From Mucilaginibacter flavus (GTDB lineage Bacteria > Bacteroidota > Bacteroidia > Sphingobacteriales > Sphingobacteriaceae), in the NCBI RefSeq assembly GCF_030409315.1, contig NZ_JAUFPS010000005.1:52199-116198 (forward strand): a DNA stretch of 64,000 nt, given 5' to 3'. The position numbers and the translations under genes are program-made. Positions 52,430-60,636 of the stretch are shown here, in pieces; the stretch's first letter is position 1, and each line of letters begins with the position of its first letter. The notes beneath the pieces were generated by a model. The model saw only the letters and a program-made list of their open reading frames with translations. It was not told the DNA's origin and did no database searches.

Positions 52430-53500
52430 ATGAAAAAACACATTTTAGTAATACCCGGCGACGGGATAGGCCCCGAGGTTACTACCTGGGGTAAAGCGGT
52501 TTTAGAAAAAATTGGTCAGGATTTTGGCCATGAGTTTACATTTGATGAGGCCCTGATGGGTCACGCCGGTATTGAGGCAACGGGTAACCCGTTGCCCGAT
52601 GAAACTTTGGCGAAAGCCAAAGCCAGCGACGCCATTTTATTTGGCGCTATCGGCCACATTAAATATGACAATGATCCATCTGCAAAGGTTCGTCCGGAGC
52701 AGGGATTGTTAAAGATCCGTAAAGAACTGGGCCTGTATGCCAACCTCCGCCCCATCATGTTATTTGATGAACTGCTGGATGCATCAAGCTTAAAGCCCGA
52801 AATACTGAAAGGCACCGATATCCTGTTTTTCCGCGAGTTGACAGGCGATGTATACTTTGGCGAGAAAAAACGCAGTGAAGACCGCAATACTGCGTCCGAC
52901 CTGATGATCTACTCCCGTTATGAAGTGGAACGCATCGCCATAAAAGCTTACGAAGCGGCCATGGTGCGTGGTAAAAAATTATGCTCGGTAGATAAAGCCA
53001 ACGTGTTGGAGGCTTCTCGCCTGTGGCGCGAGGTGGTACAGGAGATAGCCAAAAACTATCCTGAGGTTGAAACCGAGCACATGTTTATTGATAACGCGGC
53101 TATGCAGCTGGTTAAAAACCCTAAAAAGTTTGATGTGGTATTAACCGCCAACCTTTTTGGTGATATCCTTACCGACGAAGCATCGCAGATTGCAGGTTCA
53201 ATGGGTATGTTGGCATCGGCATCCGTAGGTGACGGTACCGGCTTTTTTGAGCCTATCCACGGTTCGGCTCATGATATTGCCGGGCAGGATAAAGCCAATC
53301 CGCTGGCCTCTATCCTATCGGTGGCACTGATGCTGGAGATCAGCTTCGGTCTTAAAGACGAAGCCAAACTAATCACCGACGCTATCGACAAAGCACTGAA
53401 ACAAGGCTACCGCACCGGAGATATCGCCGACGCGAACACCGACAAAGCCAAAATTTTAGGCACCAAAGCAATGGGCCAAAAAGTATTAGAATACCTATAG
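52430..53500 (+). CDS. leuB: 3-isopropylmalate dehydrogenase
   Basis: LeuB oxidises and decarboxylates 3-isopropylmalate with NAD. The 356-residue protein shows HILVIPGDGIGPEVTTWGKA, LLKIRKELGLYANLRPI, FFRELTGDVYFGEKKR, the VDKANVLEASRLWREVV block, DNAAMQLVKNPKKFDVVLTANLFGDILTDE, and GTGFFEPIHGSAHDIAGQ. All active-site motifs are intact. It is flanked by C-run/G-run palindromes of inverted orientation and by methyltransferase genes on both sides. Confidence 0.97.
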   Translation: MKKHILVIPGDGIGPEVTTWGKAVLEKIGQDFGHEFTFDEALMGHAGIEATGNPLPDETLAKAKASDAILFGAIGHIKYDNDPSAKVRPEQGLLKIRKELGLYANLRPIMLFDELLDASSLKPEILKGTDILFFRELTGDVYFGEKKRSEDRNTASDLMIYSRYEVERIAIKAYEAAMVRGKKLCSVDKANVLEASRLWREVVQEIAKNYPEVETEHMFIDNAAMQLVKNPKKFDVVLTANLFGDILTDEASQIAGSMGMLASASVGDGTGFFEPIHGSAHDIAGQDKANPLASILSVALMLEISFGLKDEAKLITDAIDKALKQGYRTGDIADANTDKAKILGTKAMGQKVLEYL

Positions 53501-53601
53501 GCAAAGCCCCCCAGCCCCCTAAAGGGTGAGCAGGAAATTAACACGTCATCAATCTGAAGTCAAACTAATGACTAATGACCAATGACACAATGACTAAAAT
53601 A
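53501..53601. repeat. leuB-methyltransferase spacer: palindrome and AATGAC tract
   Basis: aagccccccagccccctaaaggg (about 53504-53526) is the inverted counterpart of the repeat before leuB. Then actaatg, actaatg, accaatg (53564-53584) and acacaatgac run up to the next start codon. Confidence 0.8.
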
Positions 53602-54357
53602 ATGAAGTGGAACGCTGATTTATACGACCAAAAGCACGCCTTTGTATTCAAGTTTGGCGAAGACGTGCTCGATTTGCTGGATGTTAAACCCGGCGAGCAT
53701 ATCCTGGATATTGGTTGCGGCACAGGCCATTTAACCAAACAAATTCAGGATAAAGGTGCCATTGTTAAAGGTACCGACTATTCGCCGGATATGATTGCCC
53801 AGGCAAAGGCCCTGTTTCCCGATGTTGATTTCGCGGTAGAGAACGCTGCCGATTTTTATACTGAACAAAAATACGACGCCGTATTCAGTAACGCTGCCCT
53901 GCATTGGGTTTTGGATGCCAACGGTGCTATAAAAAGTGTATACAACGCGTTGAAACACGGCGGCCGTTTTGTAGCCGAAATGGGCGGCAAAGGCAACGTG
54001 GAGAAATTAACCCAGGCTGTAAGGCTGGTATTGATTAACCACGGTTACGTAAACCAGGCCGATGTTAAAGTATGGTTCTTCCCCTCAACGGCAGAGTATG
54101 CTAAGTTGCTGGAAGACCACGGCTTCAGGGTAACCTTCACCTCGCACTTTGATCGCAAAACACCACTACAGGATGGCGACGAAGGCGTAGCCAAATGGAT
54201 CAGGATGTTTGGTGCCCAGTTTTTGCAGGATATCCCCGAAGACGAAAAAGAACAAATATTAAAAGAAATAACCCACAAGCTTGAACCCTACTACAACGAA
54301 GGCGGCCAATGGTACGCCGATTACAAAAGGCTAAGGTTTGTGGCGGTGAAAGAATAG
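53602..54357 (+). CDS. SAM-dependent methyltransferase, trans-aconitate-methyltransferase-like
   Basis: A 251-residue protein if it starts at ATG 53602 (M-K-W-N-A-D-L-Y-D-Q). ATGs at 53590 and 53575 are in frame, but the added residues are encoded by the AATGAC tract. SAM motif HILDIGCGTGHLTKQI, then GTDYSPDMIAQAKALFPDV, motif IV YDAVFSNAALHWVLD, and GGRFVAEMGGKGN. The N-terminal W-N-A-x-L-Y-D and the H-W pair fit the trans-aconitate 2-methyltransferase-like group. Substrate unproven. It is the second methyltransferase embedded in the leu operon; sequence identity to the first looks low. Confidence 0.85.
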   Translation: MKWNADLYDQKHAFVFKFGEDVLDLLDVKPGEHILDIGCGTGHLTKQIQDKGAIVKGTDYSPDMIAQAKALFPDVDFAVENAADFYTEQKYDAVFSNAALHWVLDANGAIKSVYNALKHGGRFVAEMGGKGNVEKLTQAVRLVLINHGYVNQADVKVWFFPSTAEYAKLLEDHGFRVTFTSHFDRKTPLQDGDEGVAKWIRMFGAQFLQDIPEDEKEQILKEITHKLEPYYNEGGQWYADYKRLRFVAVKE

Positions 54358-54670
54358 CTTGCTTAGTAGTAAGTATCAAGTAGTAAGTAGTAAGATTTTT
54401 TTTGCCGCTTCACAATTTGATGCCTACGCTAAATCAACGATAAAAAGTAGTAAGTATCAAGTAGTAAGTAATAAGATTTTCTTCGCCGCTTCACAATTTG
54501 ATGCCTACGCTAAATCAACAATAAAAAGTAAGCCGTCAGTCGGTATTTTTTAAAAACGTTTTGATTGACGATATTTATAGATTAATAACAAATTGAAGTA
54601 GCAACACATCGCGTGGCAGAAGCAAATCTTACTACTTGATACTTACTACTTACTACTAAAAAAGAAAAAT
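54358..54670. repeat. 81-bp tandem duplication and inverted period-7 tracts before leuA
   Basis: Unit 54365-54445 is repeated at 54446-54526 with a few changes; each holds agtagta, agtatca, agtagta words and a ttcacaatttgatgcctacg segment. A frame through both units encodes a 27-residue repeat but has no protein character. The complementary tract cttacta, cttgata, cttacta, cttacta (54628-54655) ends 15 nt before the leuA ATG. Confidence 0.85.
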
Positions 54671-55837
54671 ATGTTACACGATCCCAACCGCGTTTATGTT
54701 TTTGATACCACGCTTCGCGATGGCGAGCAGGTACCAGGGTGCCAGTTAACCACCCCCGAAAAGATTGAGATAGCTAAAGAACTGGAACTACTGGGCGTGG
54801 ATATTATTGAGGCCGGTTTCCCGGTTTCAAGTCCGGGAGATTTTCAGAGTGTTGTCGAGATATCTAAAGCCGTTACCAACCCTACCGTTTGCGCGCTTAC
54901 CCGTGCCAACAAAGGCGATATTGATGCCGCTGTAGAATCACTAAAATATGCCAAACATCCGCGTATCCATACCGGAATTGGCTCATCAGATATGCACATT
55001 AAACACAAGTTCAACAGCACCCGCGAGGAAATTCTGGAGCGTGCCGTTGAAGCTGTAAAGTATGCCAAAAAATCTGTTGAAGATATTGAGTTTTATGCCG
55101 AGGATGCCGGCCGAGCCGATGTAGTTTACCTGGCGCAAATGGTTGAGGCCGTTATTGCCGCCGGTGCCACCGTGGTTAACATCCCCGATACCAATGGCTA
55201 CTGCCTGCCAGATCAGTACGGTGCCAAGATCAAATTCCTGAAAGAGAACGTTAAAAACATTGATAAGGCCATCATATCCGTACATTGCCATAACGATTTA
55301 GGTTTGGCCACCGCCAACTCTATTGCCGGTTTACAAAACGGTGCCCGCCAGATAGAAGGCACCATTAACGGCATTGGCGAACGCGCGGGTAATACCTCTA
55401 TTGAAGAAGTAGTGATGATCCTAAAAACGCACCAGGTTTTGGGCTTAAATACCCAGATAGACTCTAAACGTTTTTATGAGTTAAGCCAGATGATCCGCAC
55501 GCAAATGCGCATGCCGGTACAGCCAAACAAGGCTATTGTAGGCAGCAACGCTTTTGCGCATAGCTCGGGCATTCACCAGGATGGTTTCCTGAAAATGCGC
55601 GAGAATTACGAGATCATTCGCCCTGAAGATGTAGGCTTCCCGAGCGCCACAATAGTGCTAACCGCGCGCAGCGGCAGGCATGCTCTGAAGTTCCATTTGG
55701 AACGCCTTGGCTTTACATTGGATAAAGATGAATTAGCCGCTGTTTACAATAAGTTTTTAACGCTTGCCGATGTCAAGCTTGATATAAATGACGAAGACCT
55801 GCAAGGCTTAATGGCCCACAGGCTGGTAAAAAATTAA
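54671..55837 (+). CDS. leuA: 2-isopropylmalate synthase, short form
   Basis: LeuA condenses 2-ketoisovalerate with acetyl-CoA, the first committed step to leucine. The 388-residue protein has [36 protein letters not shown], the metal/acetyl-CoA site [17 protein letters not shown], and [16 protein letters not shown], then a helical linker ([18 protein letters not shown]). It ends at about the position where the C-terminal leucine-sensing domain of the 510-520-residue enzymes would begin, so that domain is absent. Two nucleotides separate its stop from ilvA. Confidence 0.95.
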   Translation: MLHDPNRVYVFDTTLRDGEQVPGCQLTTPEKIEIAKELELLGVDIIEAGFPVSSPGDFQSVVEISKAVTNPTVCALTRANKGDIDAAVESLKYAKHPRIHTGIGSSDMHIKHKFNSTREEILERAVEAVKYAKKSVEDIEFYAEDAGRADVVYLAQMVEAVIAAGATVVNIPDTNGYCLPDQYGAKIKFLKENVKNIDKAIISVHCHNDLGLATANSIAGLQNGARQIEGTINGIGERAGNTSIEEVVMILKTHQVLGLNTQIDSKRFYELSQMIRTQMRMPVQPNKAIVGSNAFAHSSGIHQDGFLKMRENYEIIRPEDVGFPSATIVLTARSGRHALKFHLERLGFTLDKDELAAVYNKFLTLADVKLDINDEDLQGLMAHRLVKN

Positions 55838-55839
55838 TA

Positions 55840-57090
55840 ATGGAAACTGAAACTGCTAACCTGCTCGATTTTGATTCGGCTTACGAACGATTGAAGGAGG
55901 TTGTAAAACGCACTCCGCTGGAGTATAACGCCGGTCTATCGGCTAAATACGAGTGCGAAATATATTTGAAGCGTGAGGATCTGCAAATAGTACGGTCGTA
56001 CAAATTGCGTGGTGCTTACAACATGATCAGTCAGCTTAGCCAGGATGAGTTGAGCCGCGGCGTGGTTTGCGCCAGCGCGGGTAACCACGCCCAGGGCGTG
56101 GCCTTTAGCTGCAGCCGCCTGGGTGCCAAAGGCGTAATTTTTATGCCCGAGATTACCCCCAAGCAAAAAGTTACCCAAACCGAAATGCATGGTAAGGGCA
56201 ATATTGAAATTGTACTCACCGGCGATACGTTTGACGATTGCCTGCGCGAAGCCCTTATTTATACCGAGGCGCATGGTATGACGTTTATCCCCCCTTTTGA
56301 TAACTACCGTATTATTGAAGGCCAGGGTACCGTAGGTGTGGAGATATTGCAGAATTTGCCCGGCATCGAAGCCATCATTATGCCTATCGGCGGCGGCGGA
56401 CTGGCGGCCGGCACCGGGAGTTACCTTAAACAACACGCACCAGGCATTTACCTGGCCGGTGTTGAACCCGAAGGTGCCCCATCAATGCTGGAAGCCTTTG
56501 AAAACGGCGGACCGGTTACCCTGAAAGAAATTAACCGTTTTGTAGATGGCGCCGCTGTTAAATGCGTAGGCAAGCTTACCTACAACCTGTGCCGCGAGGT
56601 ATTAGACGATATGCTGCTTGTACCCGAAGGCAAAGTGTGTACCACCATATTGAAACTATACAACGAAGACGCCATTGTGGTTGAACCCGCCGGTGCCCTC
56701 TCTGTAGCAGTACTGGATGCCTGTAAAGATAAAATTAAAGGCAAAAAGGTAGTTTGCGTAATCAGCGGTGGTAATAATGATATTGCCCGCATGCAGGAGA
56801 TCAAGGAGAAATCCCTTTTGTATGAAGGCCTGAAGCATTACTTTATTGTACGCTTTCCGCAGCGCCCGGGAGCGTTGAAACTCTTTGTGAACAACGTATT
56901 AGGCCCCGGCGACGATATCACCCGCTTCGAGTTCATCAAAAAAACCGAAAAAGAAAACGGCCCGGCCCTGGTAGGCATCGAACTCAAAAACGCCGCCGAC
57001 TACCCCGCATTGTTAAACCGCATGGAAGCCCATCGCTTCAGCGTAATTGAGCTGAATAAGGATCAAACCTTGTTTGAGTATTTGGTTTAG
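55840..57090 (+). CDS. ilvA: Threonine dehydratase (deaminase), biosynthetic
   Basis: IlvA deaminates threonine to 2-oxobutyrate, the entry to isoleucine. The 416-residue protein is a fold-type II PLP enzyme: the PLP lysine is in VRSYKLRGAYNM, the phosphate-binding glycine loop is PIGGGGLAAG, and SAGNHAQGVAFSCSRLG is conserved. One ACT-like regulatory domain follows (LKHYFIVRFPQRPGALKLFV ... RMEAHRFSVIELN), the short form also seen in other bacteria. It is the last gene of the operon; a terminator with G-U pairs lies 149 nt downstream. Confidence 0.95.
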   Translation: METETANLLDFDSAYERLKEVVKRTPLEYNAGLSAKYECEIYLKREDLQIVRSYKLRGAYNMISQLSQDELSRGVVCASAGNHAQGVAFSCSRLGAKGVIFMPEITPKQKVTQTEMHGKGNIEIVLTGDTFDDCLREALIYTEAHGMTFIPPFDNYRIIEGQGTVGVEILQNLPGIEAIIMPIGGGGLAAGTGSYLKQHAPGIYLAGVEPEGAPSMLEAFENGGPVTLKEINRFVDGAAVKCVGKLTYNLCREVLDDMLLVPEGKVCTTILKLYNEDAIVVEPAGALSVAVLDACKDKIKGKKVVCVISGGNNDIARMQEIKEKSLLYEGLKHYFIVRFPQRPGALKLFVNNVLGPGDDITRFEFIKKTEKENGPALVGIELKNAADYPALLNRMEAHRFSVIELNKDQTLFEYLV

Positions 57091-57873
57091 TTGGGGGGTG
57101 AAAGGATAAAGGTAAAAGGCGAAAGGTAGAAGCCCCTATTTAACTCGCCCACCCGTCATTGCGAGGAACGAAGCAATCTCCAAACTGTACAGAGCTGCTT
57201 TACAGATCAAAAGGTTACCTCAAAACACCAAACATAACAAAGCCTCCCGGAGATAAAACTTAGGGGGGCTTTTGTGTTTTACTCTCCTATTTTCAGTACA
57301 GGCAAATCAGGATTAAGCCTTATAAAGGTAATTTTTTCGGGAATAATTTAAAATCTGTAAGCCTATCTAAGGACATTATACGCCAATCGTAAGTTCGTCA
57401 TTTCCTTTTGCCACTACACAAAACTTACACTAATAAAGTGATTTCACTAAATCATCGTGATTTGCATACGCGGTACACGCGACACGCTTTCACTAACTTC
57501 AGTAAATTTTGGTGAATGGTGAAAAAAATATAGCTCGGCTAATTTCTTCTTTTCGTGCAAGTATTAAGAGGTAGTGGTATAAAAGCCTACTTATGACTGT
57601 TGTTAGCTAACGGTAACTTCAATTATTAAATGCTTCGCCGGAATTACGATTCAATTAAAAGTATTAAATAATTTGACACAACGCACTTTCTACTTTTAAT
57701 TCAAAAAAACATTCTACGCAGATAGGTTGCGTAGAACATTTTCTTCTTTGTATTAATTATATTGATCGTTCTGTCAGCGAGAGGTTGTAAAAACTCAACA
57801 AACGAAATTCTCAGACCTTGCAATGAGAGCAATAACAACAAAAATAAACGATGAATAAGAAAAGTAACGAAAA
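57091..57873. other. Long spacer after ilvA: repeats, terminator, then AT-rich sequence without genes
   Basis: Period-7 tract aaaggat, aaaggta, aaaggcg, aaaggta at 57101-57128; the dispersed repeat cgtcattgcgaggaacgaag... at 57154-57192; the operon terminator at 57239-57280. From 57290 to 57850 I see only AT-rich, stop-dense sequence, followed by a micro-ORF that overlaps the AbiV-like start. Confidence 0.7.
57239..57280 (+). terminator. Terminator of the ilv-leu operon
   Basis: aaagcctccc (57239-57248) and ggggggcttt (57263-57272) pair with one G-U, followed by tgtgtttt. Confidence 0.7.
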
Positions 57874-57877
57874 ATGA
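57851..57877 (+). CDS. Possible 8-codon leader ORF overlapping the AbiV-like start
   Basis: ATG 57851 gives M-N-K-K-S-N-E-K and TGA at 57875-57877. This TGA shares bases with the ATG at 57874 (ATGA), the classic layout for translational coupling. It may be chance in an A-rich leader. Confidence 0.3.
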   Translation: MNKKSNEK

Positions 57878-58554
57878 GAGACAAGAAAATGGTTAAAACT
57901 TTGCAAAGTCAAGATCAAATAGATGGCTATTGGCATGACTGTGATTTTGTGACCGGCGCGTGTGATGCTTATGAAAATGCCAGTAAGCACTTAGCCATTA
58001 GTGAATTGCTTGCGAAACAAGAAAATTATGGTTTTAGCGTTTCGCACTTAGTTTTAGGTATAGAAGAGTTGATTAAAGCTCTGATACTAATGTTTCTCAA
58101 TTCAGATCGACATTTTATAAGTCATCCCCATAAGGAAAAACTTTTTGCAAATCATGGTTTCAAGCACATTAATGTCAAAAAGTTTTTATCTGCTTTAACT
58201 AAAGAAAGTATGGATGACTATGACAGTAATTGGTTTGACTACTATTTTAATGGCAACCCTAACAATACATTCCAACAAAAAGCTTACACAATCAGTAAGT
58301 TGTTCAATCTCGGGCAGATCAATGAACAGCAAATCGATCAAATTATACAGCTACTGGATGATGCAAATAATTTGAAAAACAAGGGCTTCTATGTCGATTA
58401 TGATGGAGGATGGTTAAGACCAGAAGACGTTGGTTTGGCAACATTTGACAACTATTCAAATATCGGTAATACTTTGATGCGTTTCGTTAAACCACTTTTC
58501 ACCACACCGTTGCTCGACAATGATGAATTAATTGAGTTTATTTATGGAAAATAA
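57874..58554 (+). CDS. AbiV-family abortive-infection-like protein (HEPN fold)
   Basis: A 226-residue alpha-helical cytosolic protein (an in-frame ATG at 57889 is an alternative start). Recognised pattern: a helix with ACDAYENASKHLAISELLAK, then SVSHLVLGIEELIKALIL (E-E-x-x-K-A, the AbiV hallmark), a short loop HPHKEKLF, and later NKGFYVDYDGGWLRPED, the conserved G-x-Y-V-D ... P motif. Lactococcal AbiV stops phage by blocking translation late in infection; a defence role here is inferred. The gene is clearly more AT-rich than the operon upstream. A second HEPN-like gene follows. Confidence 0.75.
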   Translation: MRDKKMVKTLQSQDQIDGYWHDCDFVTGACDAYENASKHLAISELLAKQENYGFSVSHLVLGIEELIKALILMFLNSDRHFISHPHKEKLFANHGFKHINVKKFLSALTKESMDDYDSNWFDYYFNGNPNNTFQQKAYTISKLFNLGQINEQQIDQIIQLLDDANNLKNKGFYVDYDGGWLRPEDVGLATFDNYSNIGNTLMRFVKPLFTTPLLDNDELIEFIYGK

Positions 58555-58756
58555 AACTTGATTTCACGACCAATCTCCTTTGTTGACTCATGTTAGAAAT
58601 TTGCCGCGTACCAATGTCCCCTACATCGGTACAAAATAAGGGAGCTACGGATGAATTGGTTGCAAAAGAAATTTAAACTGGCGTTGATTCAACAATTGTA
58701 GTGTCAAAAAAACTGCAATAATAGCATAGAGGTCATATATAACTAAATTATTAGTG

Positions 58757-59392
58757 ATGCAGAAACCAATTTTTTCCCGAAATGAGGATATTGAAAAAAT
58801 CGCCTTTTTAAATTGGCGTATACACGCTGATGATGCCATCCGGAATATGATAAATATAGCAGATGGTTATTTGAAGTCAGCCATCAGACAAGCCAGACTA
58901 TGTTTAATTTATAACGACAACAAAACTGCGGATATCCTGATCTTTCCCATTTTGGCTAATGCCAACCATGGAATTGAACTTTACTTAAAAGCATTGACTT
59001 GGATGCTGAATATAATTATGCAAAATGAAAAACGAATAGAAGGCAGTCATAATATTAAACAAATTTACCATACGGTTCGTTCAAAAATCAAAAGCTATAA
59101 AGGCAAAATTACGCCAACGGAATTCGCCGAAGCAACAGCAGAGCTGGAAGATTATATCAATGAGTTATTTGATATAACCGAGGCGACCGAACAAAAAGAT
59201 AAAATGGATTTTTCAAGGTACCCTTTTGATACAAAGTATGATAATCATTTTTATGTAGACAAAATTGGCAATGTAGAAATTGATTTAGAAAATTTTGTGA
59301 GAAGGTTCGAATTAATCGCCGAGCGTTTGGATAATATTTGTGATTTCATATATAACAATGAAATGGAAGATCTCGAAACTGAAGATGAATAA
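58757..59392 (+). CDS. HEPN-like alpha-helical protein, hypothetical
   Basis: A 211-residue protein; ATG 58757 is used instead of the GTG 3 nt upstream. The middle part reads ILIFPILANANHGIELYLKAL, then a spacer and EGSHNIKQIYHTVRSKIKS, the arrangement of HEPN-type domains (helix with I-E-L-x-L-K-A followed by S-H-x-L/I). The tail is acidic (EMEDLETEDE). The strict R-x4-6-H RNase motif is not clearly present. AT-rich, same strand and 202 nt downstream of the AbiV-like gene. I do not recognise a named family; together the pair looks like a defence module. Confidence 0.6.
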   Translation: MQKPIFSRNEDIEKIAFLNWRIHADDAIRNMINIADGYLKSAIRQARLCLIYNDNKTADILIFPILANANHGIELYLKALTWMLNIIMQNEKRIEGSHNIKQIYHTVRSKIKSYKGKITPTEFAEATAELEDYINELFDITEATEQKDKMDFSRYPFDTKYDNHFYVDKIGNVEIDLENFVRRFELIAERLDNICDFIYNNEMEDLETEDE

Positions 59393-59403
59393 TAACTCTA
59401 CTT

Positions 59404-59451
59404 GCGCAAGTCTTGTGTGTTGGCCAAAGAGCGATGGCGGACTTGTGACTT
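59404..59451. repeat. 48-bp direct repeat, copy 1
   Basis: Begins gcgcaagtcttgtgtgttgg and ends ggcggacttgtgactt; identical over 48 nt to 60756-60803. caagtc and gacttg inside it are complementary. A degenerate partial copy (cgcaaatcctgtgttagg) follows at about 59457-59474, at the end of the next gene. Confidence 0.9.
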
Positions 59452-59469
59452 ACTAACGCAAATCCTGTG

Positions 59470-60636
59470 TTAGGGTAATTTTTTTACTGCCCTACGGGTG
59501 CTCCTTTTTTTGAGCGCCGAATTGTCTTTTATCTCATAGCAAAGTAGTATCAGTAAAAATACAGTGCTGTCTATGGCAAGGGAAGCGAAGATCCAGAATA
59601 ACCTATCGCCATTGTGTTGAGCAAAGGGTTTATATACCGGCAACAATAGCAATGGCTCGCCATCGGGCACATCATTGCGGGAATGCACAGCGGCCTGGTA
59701 GTATTCAAAGTCGTTATTGCGGGGTGCTAACCTATCCATGTAAACCAGGCTATCCAGTGGTTCGCGTTTAAAGTCGGCTTCGCATTTGGCAACAAACACC
59801 CTAAAGTTCAGGTCTTTTTCCGTACGCGATAAACTGTTGCTAATAGTTTTGCTATACTTTAGGCACAACCATGCCGCAGGCCATATTTTTTGTGGCTCAG
59901 GGTCCTTTTTTAATTTGTACGCTATTGTTACTACAGCCAGCGCACCGTATTTACCTGTATCGCCATATCGGGGCATCACCCGGGTAGGATTAATATAGCG
60001 CATAAACCTGATAGAATCTGCCGGAAGTTTGGCAAGCCTTTGCATGGTGGCCATTTTATTATCAATAAGTACCAACGTTTTGGGATTTGCCGCTTTGCGC
60101 ATCGCTGCTATGAGGTTGGTATCGGGAAAAAGCCGATTAAATAAGGGTACAGCCAGGTAAGCGGTCATATCAAAATTGGTATTGTGTTTACCCGTTACTG
60201 TAAATATCACCTTGACATGCAGGGCTTTTTTCGCGCTGTAAAATTGCTTAACGGTGTAATATTTGGTAAGCGGCAGCGTAGTTATTTGGCTTATGCTATC
60301 GAGGTGAGTAATTCGGCCAGTAGCCGTTTCTACATAATATTGTGCAATACAGGTTGGTATGGCCCAGGCAAGGCCGGTTATATAAATAAAAAATACCATT
60401 GGACTTTTAACACTGCTGTATTTAAGCAGCTTTAATCGCGGGCGAAGCCAAATAATTAATATGATAAAAACCGGAATGCAGGCGCAAGCATAATTTATGG
60501 TCAACTCCGAAAGATTTATAAGGCGGAATTGGATAACCAGTAGCCAATGCAAAAAGCTATAAACAGCCAGCCAGGCAGCACCCATGTATAAAAAGGGCCA
60601 AAAAATAAGTTTAAGCTTGGCTTTAAATTGTTCCAT
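59470..60636 (-). CDS. Membrane protein with TonB-plug-like motif, hypothetical
   Basis: A 388-residue protein with three to four N-terminal transmembrane helices (about 12-32, 46-63, 79-98) and one near the C-terminus (WIFASLAIDSTVFLLILLCY). The soluble middle contains ANPKTLVLIDNKMATMQRLA ... RYGDTGKYGALAVVTIAYK, which follows the pattern of TonB-receptor plug domains (V-x-I-D-G ... Y-G-x-x-G-x-x-G-x-x-x-I-T-K). Such motifs occur in some Bacteroidota inner-membrane proteins. Parts recall the N-terminal extension of some rhomboid proteins, but no rhomboid catalytic Ser/His is visible. Bracketed by a 48-bp direct repeat. Confidence 0.6.
   Translation of the reverse strand: MEQFKAKLKLIFWPFLYMGAAWLAVYSFLHWLLVIQFRLINLSELTINYACACIPVFIILIIWLRPRLKLLKYSSVKSPMVFFIYITGLAWAIPTCIAQYYVETATGRITHLDSISQITTLPLTKYYTVKQFYSAKKALHVKVIFTVTGKHNTNFDMTAYLAVPLFNRLFPDTNLIAAMRKAANPKTLVLIDNKMATMQRLAKLPADSIRFMRYINPTRVMPRYGDTGKYGALAVVTIAYKLKKDPEPQKIWPAAWLCLKYSKTISNSLSRTEKDLNFRVFVAKCEADFKREPLDSLVYMDRLAPRNNDFEYYQAAVHSRNDVPDGEPLLLLPVYKPFAQHNGDRLFWIFASLAIDSTVFLLILLCYEIKDNSALKKRSTRRAVKKLP

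Noticed and set aside
54359..54553. 64-residue plus-strand frame
   Set aside because: It is an 81-bp tandem duplication read in frame; two identical 27-residue units with no protein character.
57290..57850. Attachment site or integrase remnant before the defence genes
   Set aside because: No tRNA, no integrase-like frame and no flanking direct repeat that spans the AbiV-like and HEPN-like genes.
58640..58700. Short frames (for example M-N-W-L-Q-K-K-F-K-L) between the two HEPN-like genes
   Set aside because: Under 20 codons, no leader, no conserved feature.
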